Source of the DNA: Candidatus Manganitrophaceae bacterium
GTDB taxonomy: Bacteria > Nitrospirota > Nitrospiria > SBBL01 > Manganitrophaceae
Assembly: GCA_004297235.1 (NCBI GenBank)
Contig: SCUR01000234.1
Location: 1 to 18,100, forward strand
Direction: 5' to 3'
Length of the DNA: 18,100 bases
Shown piece by piece: positions 1-6,802 of this stretch (the stretch's first letter is position 1; each line of letters starts with the position of its first letter). A program made the position numbers and the translations under genes. A model generated the notes under the pieces. The model ran no database searches. It was not told the DNA's origin and saw only the letters and a list, made by a program, of their open reading frames with translations.

Positions 1-13
1 GCTCTTCCGATCT
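1..13. other. Illumina adapter remnant at contig end
   Basis: GCTCTTCCGATCT is identical to the 13 bases shared by the 3' ends of the two standard Illumina TruSeq adapters. A chance exact match at position 1 is very unlikely, so these bases are library sequence, not genome. The window therefore starts at the end of an assembled contig, where coverage is usually low and errors are more common. Confidence 0.95.
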
Positions 14-90
14 ACTTCCAAATCAAAACTGCACTATAAAGAGTAGCCAGCCGTAATAAAACACGTCCAACCAATCGGAGAATCCAAAGC

Positions 91-453
91 ATGGACGCGC
101 AAAAGGTAGTCCTTGTTCTCGCGGGAGGGATTCGGCTACAATCTTAATGCGCTCCTGTACGCATGGCAGCGGACGGCGCGATTCATCGTCCTCGGATCTC
201 TCGGCGGCGTGATCGGGATTGCGATCAGACACTTCAAAGAAATTTCGGGGGGGCGGTTGAGCAAAGAGATGTTTCAACTCGCCGCGCTCGGCTTGGTGGC
301 CAATCCGCACGTTCATCTCTACCAGCATTATTCAGAGGGACGGAAGGGATCTGGCTTCTCTTCTTAGGCGTGCTCGCCGGTCTTCTCGGGGTGGTGCTCG
401 TTCGGGTTCTCGGTCGGGTTTCTAGTAAGGACGGTGCAGATGCGAACCTTTAG
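91..453 (+). pseudogene. Frame-disrupted possible small membrane-protein gene
   Basis: No single frame explains this stretch. Frame 1 opens at ATG 91 behind a CGGAG and gives a short hydrophobic start (MDAQKVVLVLAGG), but stops at 145-147. Frame 2 from about 125 reads well (FIVLGSLGGVIGIA, then LSKEMFQLAALGLVANPHVH) with GC-rich third positions, and stops at 365-367. Frame 1 then gives a clear membrane helix (WLLFLGVLAGLLGVVLVRVL, about 350-410) and ends at TAG 451-453, overlapping the next gene's start by 14 bases. The simplest reading is one small membrane protein broken by two frameshifts, either real decay or assembly errors beside the adapter. An insertion or deletion near 120-130 and another near 340-350 would join the pieces. 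I do not recognise the family. Confidence 0.3.
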
Positions 454-1972
454 AAAAAAGCAGAATCCATCTCATCGATCAGTCTCTCCCAGTCTTGCTC
501 CGTCGAATCATCGCACCGATCCAATTCCACACCTGCAGCGTACCCTCGGCAACCAAGCGGTCCAACGGTTCATTCAACGAAAGTTGACGGTCAACACGCC
601 GGGAGACCGCTACGAGCAGGAAGCGGATAATATCGCCGATCAGGTGATGCGGGCGTCTGCGTCTCCTTGCGCCTGCGGCGCATCGTGTCCCAAGTGTAAT
701 CAGGAGGGGAGCGGGCAAGTGCAGACGAAGCGGGTCCACGAACACGACGCCGGCAACAGGACCGCGCCGCCGGTTGTAGATGAAGTCATTTCTTCCTCAG
801 GCCAGCCGCTCGACGTGAGCACGCGTCAATTTATGGAAACCCGCTTCGGCCATGACTTCAGCGGGGTGCGGGTGCACGCCGATGCCAAGGCGTCCGACTC
901 CGCGCGGCAGATCGCGGCACTCGCCTATACCGCCGGGAACGACATCGTCTTCGCCGCCGGCCGCTACGAACCGGCAACGGCGGCGGGACGACATCTGCTC
1001 GCCCACGAGCTGGCCCATGTCGTCCAGCAGACCGGGGGAGCGAGCCGGACGATTCAACGCCGGCCGGATCCTTCGATGGAGAGCGGTTTCCAGCTTCCCG
1101 CTTTTCGACCGGCCGATCTGCGGGAGGAGGCGTCCCCCCTGTTGGCGAGCGCTCTTGGATCGACCTCGGTCGATCGCTTTTCGACCGGCCGCGCCGAAAT
1201 TCCGGAAGAGGGGAAGGATGCGCTCCGCTACGCCGCGCGGCAAATTCTCTATTTCATCCGCACGTATCCCCTCTCCACCGTCCACATCGCCGGACACACC
1301 GACCGGGTCGGCAAGGAGGAGAAGAATCTCGCCTTGGGACAAGAGCGGGCCGATGCGGTCAAGGCCTTTCTGGAGAGCGAAGGGGTCCCCGCCGATCTGA
1401 TCAGCACCGAGAGCAAAGGGGAGAGCGAGCCGGTGGTGCCGACCCGGAACGAGCAGCCCGAGCCGCGCAACCGGCGGGTGAACGTTTTCTTCCGGGTGCA
1501 GAAAACCAACATCTCATTCGGCATCGACACCACCCTCAAGCCGCCCGAGCCGCCGACATTCGAGAAGCCCACCGTCACCTTCCCACCGAAGCTGCCGTCC
1601 GGCTACGACCCGAACCAACGGAGAATCCCGTACCGTGATCCGGCCGAAACCGAGATCTGGGATCGGATCAAAGAGAACCAGCGGATCATCGATGCGATCG
1701 ACCGGAAATATCCGAGAAAGAATAAAAGCCTCAGCGAAGCGGCGATCGACCTCCTGATGGACGAGGTGTTCAAGCCGATCATCAAAGAGCTGCCGATTTC
1801 CGACGATCTGCGCAAGAAGGCCCAAGAGGGAATTCGGAAAGGGCTGGAGGCCGGGAGCGAGAAAGCGTGCGAGGCGGTGATCGATGCAACGGGCGCCGGA
1901 AGCAGCGAGAAAGAAGCCCTCAAAGCGGCGTGCAAGGCCGCGCTCAAGCAAAAGCCCGGTGGTCGTCCATAG
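440..1972 (+). CDS. DUF4157 (eCIS-core) protein with OmpA-like domain
   Basis: 510 residues. ATG 440 is preferred over GTG 434 because AAGGA (427-431) lies 8 nt upstream of it. The N-terminus has segments typical of DUF4157 proteins: LQRTLGNQAVQRFI, then a PGDRYEQEADNIADQVM block. A four-Cys knot follows at C77, C79, C83 and C86. The DUF4157 domain covers about residues 115-200 and carries HELAH (H189-E190-H193), a zinc-metallopeptidase-like HExxH. An OmpA/MotB peptidoglycan-binding domain spans about 245-355 (HIAGHTDRVG, NRRVNVFF). A Pro-rich linker leads to a charged helical tail at 400-510 with two Cys. There is no signal peptide. DUF4157 is known to be enriched among cargo of extracellular contractile injection systems, but no sheath, tube or baseplate gene lies in view. 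An envelope-anchored or injected enzyme is inference; the architecture is firm. Confidence 0.85.
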   Translation: MRTFRKKQNPSHRSVSPSLAPSNHRTDPIPHLQRTLGNQAVQRFIQRKLTVNTPGDRYEQEADNIADQVMRASASPCACGASCPKCNQEGSGQVQTKRVHEHDAGNRTAPPVVDEVISSSGQPLDVSTRQFMETRFGHDFSGVRVHADAKASDSARQIAALAYTAGNDIVFAAGRYEPATAAGRHLLAHELAHVVQQTGGASRTIQRRPDPSMESGFQLPAFRPADLREEASPLLASALGSTSVDRFSTGRAEIPEEGKDALRYAARQILYFIRTYPLSTVHIAGHTDRVGKEEKNLALGQERADAVKAFLESEGVPADLISTESKGESEPVVPTRNEQPEPRNRRVNVFFRVQKTNISFGIDTTLKPPEPPTFEKPTVTFPPKLPSGYDPNQRRIPYRDPAETEIWDRIKENQRIIDAIDRKYPRKNKSLSEAAIDLLMDEVFKPIIKELPISDDLRKKAQEGIRKGLEAGSEKACEAVIDATGAGSSEKEALKAACKAALKQKPGGRP

Positions 1973-2000
1973 GTTACCGAAACGATCCAAGGGAACAATC

Positions 2001-2600
2001 ATGAGGACAATCTCGATCGCCATAAAGATCCGCTTGATCCTCTGCGGCATCGCGATGATTCTTGCCGGATGCGCGACGCGCCCCTCCGTCCCGCCGACGC
2101 GCAGCTGGCCGGGCCCGTGTGATACCTGTATCGCCGGCGTTCAAAATTTTACGAAGGTCTCCTCCACACTCTGGCGGGGAGCGCAGCCGACGGAAGAAGG
2201 ATTTCGAAATTTGGAGTCGGCCGGGGTGAAGACGGTCATCAGCCTTCGGGAGCACCACGACGATCTGCCGCTGCTGGCCGGGACGAAGCTCAAATACCTG
2301 CGCATCCCGATGGATGCCTGGCATCCCGAAGAGGCGGAGCTGGTGCTGTTCTTAAAGGCGGTCGAGCGGGCCTCGAAAGACCCCGACGGCGCGCCGGTCT
2401 TCGTCCATTGCGCGGAGGGGAGAGACCGCACCGGCTACAGCATCGCCGCTTTCCGAATGGTTTTCGAGGACTGGACGCCGGAAGATGCGATCCACGAAAT
2501 GTTCGACTTCCGGTTCAACACGATCTGGTTTTACAATCCCGCTTTCCTCAAAAATCTCGATGTCGAGCGCGTCCGGAAACTGATGCAGATGGCGCCCTAA
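2001..2600 (+). CDS. Lipoprotein with dual-specificity phosphatase domain
   Basis: 199 residues from ATG 2001, with AAGGGA 6 nt upstream. Residues 1-24 are a lipoprotein signal (hydrophobic IRLILCGIAMILAGC, lipobox LAGC with C24), so the enzyme should be anchored to an envelope membrane and face the periplasm. The phosphatase fold follows. VHCAEGRDRTG holds the signature HCxxGxxRTG with nucleophile C137 and Arg. D105 in IPMDAWHP is a plausible general acid. The substrate cannot be read from the sequence: phosphotyrosine, a phosphoinositide-like lipid or another phosphoester are all possible. It starts 28 nt after the DUF4157 gene on the same strand and has no promoter of its own that I can see, so the two are probably co-transcribed. 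Its length is normal for a single-domain DSP-type phosphatase. Confidence 0.85.
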   Translation: MRTISIAIKIRLILCGIAMILAGCATRPSVPPTRSWPGPCDTCIAGVQNFTKVSSTLWRGAQPTEEGFRNLESAGVKTVISLREHHDDLPLLAGTKLKYLRIPMDAWHPEEAELVLFLKAVERASKDPDGAPVFVHCAEGRDRTGYSIAAFRMVFEDWTPEDAIHEMFDFRFNTIWFYNPAFLKNLDVERVRKLMQMAP

Positions 2601-2615
2601 TCCCATTCTCTCCCG

Positions 2616-2644
2616 TTGACACATCCCCCCTCTTCCGCTACAGT
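2616..2644 (+). promoter_or_regulatory. Sigma-70 promoter for the acyl-CoA dehydrogenase gene
   Basis: TTGACA at 2616-2621, a 17-nt spacer and TACAGT at 2639-2644. The -35 and spacing are consensus and the -10 matches 4 of 6. The predicted transcription start falls at about 2650-2651, on the ATG, so the mRNA could be leaderless or nearly so. No Shine-Dalgarno sequence is needed or visible beyond AAGG. Confidence 0.65.
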
Positions 2645-2649
2645 AAGGC

Positions 2650-3789
2650 ATGCTTTTTCCCTTCACCGAGGAGCAGCGGCTTCTTCAACGGACGCTCCGG
2701 GAGTTTGTCGCTCGGGAGGTGGCGCCGCGGGCGGCGGCGATTGACCGGGAGGAGCGCTTTCCCGCCGAGACGTTCGCCCGGCTGGGAGCGTTGGGGCTGC
2801 TCGGGATCGCCATCCCGAAAGAATATGGGGGGGTGGGGGGTGATTTTCTCTCGGCGGCGCTGGCGATGGAAGCGCTGGCTGCCGGCTGCGCCTCGACGGC
2901 CCTCTCCTTCGGCGCGCACGCGTTTCTCTGTGCCCAGAACCTCTACACTTTCGGGAACGAGGTGCAGCGGCGGCGATTTCTCCCGGCGCTCTGCACGGGG
3001 GAGAAGATCGGGGCCTTCGCGTTGACGGAGCCGGACGCCGGCTCGGATGCCACCTCGCTGAAGACGACCGCGACGCGAGAGGGAAATGTCTACCGCCTCA
3101 ATGGGGCGAAGATGTTCATCACCAACGCCTCGGTCGCGGGAATTTTCTTGGTCTTCGCCCGGACGGCGGAGGATCAGATCTCCCTCTTCGCCGTGGAGCG
3201 GGACGCCCCTGGAATCACCGTCGGCCGACCGATGGAGAAGCTCGGGATGCGCGGCTCGCCGACCTGCGAAGTGGTTTTTCGGGAGACGCCGGTTCCGGTC
3301 GAGCATCGATTGGGAGAAGAGGGGGACGGGGTGCACCGGATGGTCGAGGCGCTCAACCGGGAGCGCTCCCTCTTCTCGGCTCTTCCGGTGGGGATCGCCC
3401 AGGCGGCATTTGACGCCGCGCTCGCTTATTCCAAAGATCGGGCGCAGTTCGGCCGGCCGATCGCGCAGTTCCAGCTAATTCAGGAAATGCTGGCGGAGAT
3501 GGCGACCGACCTCCAGGCGGCGCGCCTCTTGACCTATCAAGCCGCCGTACTGCTCGATGCCGGGCAGGGGGGACCGCTCGCCGCCTCGCACGCCAAGCTG
3601 TACGGCGGGGAGATGGTGATGCGGGTGACGAACCGGGCGATTCAGATTTTCGGCGGCTACGGCTACATCCGGGAGTTCCCGGTGGAGCGTCTGATGCGCG
3701 ACGCCCGGCTGATCTCGATCGGCGGCGGGACCGCTGAGATCCAAAAGCTGATCATCGCCCGCGAATTGCTTAAATCAACCGAGGTGTAA
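2650..3789 (+). CDS. Acyl-CoA dehydrogenase, IVD/LCAD-type active site
   Basis: 379 residues, a normal length for the flavin-dependent acyl-CoA dehydrogenase family, which makes the alpha,beta double bond of an acyl-CoA and passes electrons to ETF. N-terminal helices (FTEEQRLLQRTLREFVAREV), FAD-binding AFALTEPDAGSDA and KMFITNA, and the C-terminal GGYGYIREFPVERLMRDAR are all present. The Glu usual in short/medium-chain enzymes (YEGT) is absent: the site reads GGGT (G358-T361). A Glu at E238 in ALNRERS aligns with the catalytic Glu of isovaleryl-CoA and long-chain enzymes, so activity is expected with a branched or bulky substrate. That substrate call is inference. It heads a run with the small membrane protein, thiolase-like protein and DUF35 protein. 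The stop codon TAA directly abuts the next ATG. Confidence 0.93.
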   Translation: MLFPFTEEQRLLQRTLREFVAREVAPRAAAIDREERFPAETFARLGALGLLGIAIPKEYGGVGGDFLSAALAMEALAAGCASTALSFGAHAFLCAQNLYTFGNEVQRRRFLPALCTGEKIGAFALTEPDAGSDATSLKTTATREGNVYRLNGAKMFITNASVAGIFLVFARTAEDQISLFAVERDAPGITVGRPMEKLGMRGSPTCEVVFRETPVPVEHRLGEEGDGVHRMVEALNRERSLFSALPVGIAQAAFDAALAYSKDRAQFGRPIAQFQLIQEMLAEMATDLQAARLLTYQAAVLLDAGQGGPLAASHAKLYGGEMVMRVTNRAIQIFGGYGYIREFPVERLMRDARLISIGGGTAEIQKLIIARELLKSTEV

Positions 3790-3909
3790 ATGAAAGAGGT
3801 TCTCAAGTACTGTCTTCTTTTTATCGGATTACTCATCGCCGGGTATTACATTTTTCAACTGGTGATGTTCTTATCGCCCGCGACCGACATCTTCGCGCCG
3901 CTCAAATAG
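3790..3909 (+). CDS. 39-residue single-span membrane protein
   Basis: ATG 3790 follows immediately after the TAA of the acyl-CoA dehydrogenase gene and runs to TAG 3907-3909. The product has a short charged start (MKEVLKY), one strongly hydrophobic helix at about residues 7-28 (CLLFIGLLIAGYYIFQLVMF) and a short tail, SPATDIFAPLK. The reading frame exactly fills the gap between two genes of one apparent operon, and the predicted topology is sensible (positive N-terminus inside). It has no strong ribosome site of its own beyond GAGG upstream, so translation is probably coupled. I do not recognise a family. It might tether or regulate the neighbouring acyl-CoA enzymes, which is inference from position only. 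It could also be a chance frame, though the fit between stop and start makes that less likely. Confidence 0.6.
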   Translation: MKEVLKYCLLFIGLLIAGYYIFQLVMFLSPATDIFAPLK

Positions 3910-3919
3910 GAGAGCGGGT

Positions 3920-5113
3920 GTGGCGCGGCGCGTGGCGATTCTGGGATATGGGACCACCCCTTTCCGAGCCCGCTGGGCCGATAAAACCTACTACGAGCTG
4001 GCGTTCGATGCCGCCAAGGCGGCCCTCGCGGACGCCGGCCTCACCCACGATCAAATCGACTCAGCCGTCTACGGGATCTACAACGATCTCTTCGAGCGGC
4101 AGTTCATGCCCGATGTTTATGTCCACGACTATCTCGGCCTGGGACTCAAACCGTCGCTCCGCGTCACCACCGGCGGAGCGACCGGAGGCGCCGCCGTCCA
4201 TACCGGCTTTGCGCAGATCGCCTCGGGCCTTTATGAGATTGTCCTCGTTCTCGGCGTGGAGAAGTGCTCCGACGCCTTCAACCCCGAGCTGAAGAGCAGC
4301 ACCCCCGAGGTGTTGAAGGGGATCATCTACTCCGCCGACATGACCTTCGAAGCGCCGTTGGGACTCACCCCCGCCGCTTCCTACGCGCTTCCGACCGTCG
4401 CCCACATGGAAAAGTACGGCAGCCCGACGGAGCGGCAGATGGCGAAGGTCTCCGTGAAGAATCACAAGAATGCCTTCAACAATCCCTCCGCCCAGCGGCC
4501 GGAGCGGATCACGATCGAGGACGTCCTGAGCTCGAAGAAGATCTGCCATCCGTTCAAGTTCTACGACAACTGCCTCTACTCCGAAGGGGCGTCGGCGTTG
4601 GTCCTCGTCTCGGAGAAGATCGCCAGGAAGGCGAAGCGCCCGGTCGCTTGGATCACCGGCCTCGGCGCTTCGACCGACATGGCCTTCACCGGCAACCGCC
4701 CCGACTATGCCGAGTTCGGATCGTCCATCGCGGCCGGAAAAGCGGCGTACAAGATGGCGAAGATCAGAAATCCAAGAAAAGAGCTCGACTTTGCCGAGCT
4801 GCACGACGCCTTTACCTCGGCTGAGATTCTCTCCTACGAGGCTTTCGGCTTTTGCAAACCGGGTGAGGGAGGCCGATTGATCGACGACGGGGTCACCGAG
4901 ATGGAGGGAGACCTTCCGGTGAACCCGAGCGGCGGGTTGATCGGCTGCGGCCATGCGGTCGGCGCCACCGGGGTGATGCAGGTCGGCGAGGCGGCGCTGC
5001 AGGTGACCCGCCGGGCGGGAAAACGGCAGGTCAAAGGGGCGAAGCGGGGGCTGGTCCAGGGGATCGGCGGACCGGCAACCTCGTGGACCTTTGCGTTTAT
5101 CGTGGAGGGGTGA
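3920..5113 (+). CDS. SCP2-type thiolase-like protein lacking the nucleophilic Cys
   Basis: 397 residues from GTG 3920, behind AGGAGAG at 3908-3914. It belongs to the SCP2/archaeal-type thiolase superfamily: an N-terminal VAILGYGTTPF strand, ELHDAFTSAE and the C-terminal CGHAVGATG, which carries the usual His and Cys of thiolases. The nucleophile loop is altered. Family members usually read like NACASGSAA, whereas here residues 82-93 read VTTGGATGGAAV, placing G86 where the acyl-accepting Cys should be. Ordinary ping-pong thiolysis therefore looks impossible. The next gene encodes a DUF35 zinc-ribbon protein. Thiolase-DUF35 pairs are known complexes, for example archaeal acetoacetyl-CoA thiolase/HMG-CoA synthase assemblies and the benzoylsuccinyl-CoA thiolase BbsAB. 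Possible roles are a decarboxylase, a non-covalent condensing enzyme or a CoA-intermediate channel; none can be chosen from sequence. Confidence 0.88.
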   Translation: MARRVAILGYGTTPFRARWADKTYYELAFDAAKAALADAGLTHDQIDSAVYGIYNDLFERQFMPDVYVHDYLGLGLKPSLRVTTGGATGGAAVHTGFAQIASGLYEIVLVLGVEKCSDAFNPELKSSTPEVLKGIIYSADMTFEAPLGLTPAASYALPTVAHMEKYGSPTERQMAKVSVKNHKNAFNNPSAQRPERITIEDVLSSKKICHPFKFYDNCLYSEGASALVLVSEKIARKAKRPVAWITGLGASTDMAFTGNRPDYAEFGSSIAAGKAAYKMAKIRNPRKELDFAELHDAFTSAEILSYEAFGFCKPGEGGRLIDDGVTEMEGDLPVNPSGGLIGCGHAVGATGVMQVGEAALQVTRRAGKRQVKGAKRGLVQGIGGPATSWTFAFIVEG

Positions 5114-5115
5114 CG

Positions 5116-5577
5116 ATGCCTCGAAAGAAAAAAGAGGCCGACCCGGAGTTGGTTCCTTTTGAAATCCCCGACCGGATCGACATGAGCTACCGCTACAGCT
5201 ACGGCGGGATCTCTCCTTTTTTTCGCGCCATGAAGGAAGAGGCGAAGCTGCTCGGCAGCCGCTGCGCCCGCTGCAAGAAGACCTATCTTCCCCCCCGGAT
5301 CAACTGCTCCCAATGTTACCGCCCGACGAAGTGGGTTTCGCTCGGGATGGAGGGGACAGTGGTCACCTGCACCGCCGTCTACTATGCGACTTCCCGGTTT
5401 TTTTCCAAGACCCCCTTCGTCTGCGCCTACATCCGGGTCGACGGCGCCGACACCCTGCTGCTTCAAAACATCCTCTTAGACGATGTCACCCAAGCCCGCC
5501 CCGGCATGCGCGTCCGCGTTGTCTTCCGACCCGAGCGCAAGGGGGAGATGGCCGATTTTTATTTTGTGCCGTTGTAA
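5116..5577 (+). CDS. DUF35 zinc-ribbon/OB-fold protein, thiolase partner
   Basis: 153 residues from ATG 5116, two bases after the thiolase stop, so translation is probably coupled. The N-terminal third is basic and helical (FFRAMKEEAKLLGSR). It is followed by a rubredoxin-like zinc ribbon with C50-x2-C53 and C64-x2-C67 (CARC, CSQC), then an OB-fold (EGTVVTCTAVYY through VRVVFRPE). This is the DUF35/OB_aCoA_assoc architecture. In characterised complexes it bridges thiolase-superfamily enzymes and helps bind CoA. The pairing with the Cys-less thiolase-like protein upstream suggests one heteromeric complex. Confidence 0.9.
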   Translation: MPRKKKEADPELVPFEIPDRIDMSYRYSYGGISPFFRAMKEEAKLLGSRCARCKKTYLPPRINCSQCYRPTKWVSLGMEGTVVTCTAVYYATSRFFSKTPFVCAYIRVDGADTLLLQNILLDDVTQARPGMRVRVVFRPERKGEMADFYFVPL

Positions 5578-5601
5578 TCGGGCTCTTCTTTATCTCCTTC
5601 C

Positions 5602-5629
5602 TTGACAGAAGGTCATCTTCTGTTATCTT
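5602..5629 (+). promoter_or_regulatory. Extended -10 promoter for the PilZ pair
   Basis: TTGACA at 5602-5607, a 16-nt spacer and TATCTT at 5624-5629 preceded by TGT (5621-5623), giving a TGn extended -10. The predicted start near 5636 leaves about a 40-nt leader before ATG 5678. The layout closely resembles the promoter at 11729. Confidence 0.6.
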
Positions 5630-5677
5630 CTGATGAGGTCTTGTGTTTATCGGCTCCATCAGCGTGAGGAGGAAGAG

Positions 5678-6049
5678 ATGGATTTTATTCTGACGCTTGA
5701 GAATCAACATGACAAACGGAAACACCCTCGCCTTCCCGTCGTCAGCAAAGCGACGATTCTTTCAGAAGTTCCTTTTATCAAGGTAATGGTCACCAATATG
5801 AGCCTCTCCGGTCTTCTTTTTCATTCCCGTAAATGGCTCGATTTCGGGAAAACCGTCGCGCTCCAAATCGAAGGGCGATACCGCAAAGAGCCCTTTCGGG
5901 AAGTGGTGACCGGAAAAATTGTGGCGGTCAAACGGGGCGGCATCGGCTTCTCTTACGGCGTCCAATTTGACAAGGTTGTCACCTCCGGAAGCCAGCCCTC
6001 GCTCTACGGCTACCTCCAATCGAGCAAACATTCCACGGTCAGAGAGTGA
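5678..6049 (+). CDS. PilZ-domain c-di-GMP receptor (first of a tandem pair)
   Basis: 123 residues. ATG 5678 is chosen because GAGGAGG lies just upstream; the in-frame opening to 5633 would precede the predicted transcription start. The PilZ signature is complete: RKHPR (R14 and R18 of RxxxR) and NMSLSG (N40, S42, G45 of [D/N]xSxxG), followed by beta-barrel strands. Both halves of the c-di-GMP site are therefore present. It is a single-domain PilZ protein without an output domain, so it should act by binding a partner such as a motility or secretion component. It forms an apparent two-gene unit with the next PilZ gene. Confidence 0.88.
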   Translation: MDFILTLENQHDKRKHPRLPVVSKATILSEVPFIKVMVTNMSLSGLLFHSRKWLDFGKTVALQIEGRYRKEPFREVVTGKIVAVKRGGIGFSYGVQFDKVVTSGSQPSLYGYLQSSKHSTVRE

Positions 6050-6079
6050 CGTTTTCTGAATAGAGGATCGGAGAAGATC

Positions 6080-6463
6080 ATGCAGAATTTTTTTATCGGA
6101 ATGGATACCCCCGACGCCCCTTCTTTAGACCAGAGGAAACAGCCCCGCATTGCCTTCTCCGGGAAAGGAAGCCTCTCCTCCGGAACCCGGTCCATCGAGA
6201 TCGCGATCGGCAACATCAGTCTCTCGGGCCTTCTTTTCCATACCAGGGAGCGATTTGATCTTGGAAAAAAACTCAATCTGAAGATCAAGGGAGAAGAAGG
6301 GGGAAAGCCCTTTGAGGAGCAATTGACCGGGACGATTGTAGCGGTGCATCGGGGCGATGACGATCATTCCTATGGATTGCAGTTTCCGGCCCACTTGACC
6401 CTTGAACGGCAACCCCACCTCTTCGCAAAAATCCAGAGGACCCTTCATCAAAACCGGTCCTGA
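6080..6463 (+). CDS. PilZ-domain c-di-GMP receptor (second of a tandem pair)
   Basis: 127 residues from ATG 6080 with GGAGAAG upstream. The signature is again complete: RKQPR (R19, R23) and NISLSG (N45, S47, G50), then strands matching the first copy (ISLSGLLFHTRERFDLGKKL versus MSLSGLLFHSRKWLDFGKTV). The two proteins are clearly paralogues from a tandem duplication. They have diverged in the N-terminus and the C-terminal helix. The 30-nt gap and lack of a promoter indicate co-transcription. Retention of all binding residues in both suggests that both still respond to c-di-GMP, possibly with different affinity or partner. Confidence 0.88.
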   Translation: MQNFFIGMDTPDAPSLDQRKQPRIAFSGKGSLSSGTRSIEIAIGNISLSGLLFHTRERFDLGKKLNLKIKGEEGGKPFEEQLTGTIVAVHRGDDDHSYGLQFPAHLTLERQPHLFAKIQRTLHQNRS

Positions 6464-6802
6464 GGGCCGTCTTACCCGAATCCACAATCCCATTGAGCGC
6501 TTCTCTCAGAGGCGGATTGCCTTGCACGAAATGTGACGTATGGCTCAAGGCGATCACACATTTTGTGCAGTGAGAGAGCGACCTCTATTTTCAATGTAGG
6601 ATCGCTTACCCGCTTTCCCTCCCGACCGAGCGCTTTTTCAATCGAATCATCCCTTCTTATTGCTGAGTCAGAGGGGGAATAGTTGTTGCACTTTCGCTGC
6701 AACGGCCCCGCAAGCAGGTTCCCTTGCACTTAACCCAATGTCCATTTGTCCCTTACACGGAGCGGGTCTATCCGTTTTGCATTGTCATCACAGGAGGGAG
6801 AA
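6464..6802. other. Intergenic stretch before the cytochrome gene
   Basis: 339 bases with no convincing gene on either strand. It contains a perfect 6-bp hairpin, GTTGCA (6685-6690) with TGCAAC (6698-6703) around a 7-nt loop. It also holds a possible promoter for the cytochrome, TTGTCC (6746-6751) with a 17-nt spacer and TATCCG (6769-6774), about 22 nt before the ribosome site region. Both are weak. I see no obvious small RNA, riboswitch core or terminator. Confidence 0.4.

Noticed and set aside
23..328. Minus-strand open frame of 101 codons at the contig end
   Set aside because: It runs antisense to the better frames, has no ribosome site and starts with ATG inside the plus-strand coding-like region. 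The hydrophobic end comes from AT-rich bases next to the adapter.
797..1342. Long minus-strand and alternate-frame open frames within the DUF4157 gene and throughout the window
   Set aside because: High GC content leaves antisense frames open by chance. These lack domains, ribosome sites and sensible composition (Arg/Pro/Gly rich).
6532..6558. TGTGA and TCACA resembling a CRP site
   Set aside because: The half-sites are 17 nt apart instead of the 6 nt of a CRP box, and nothing else supports it.
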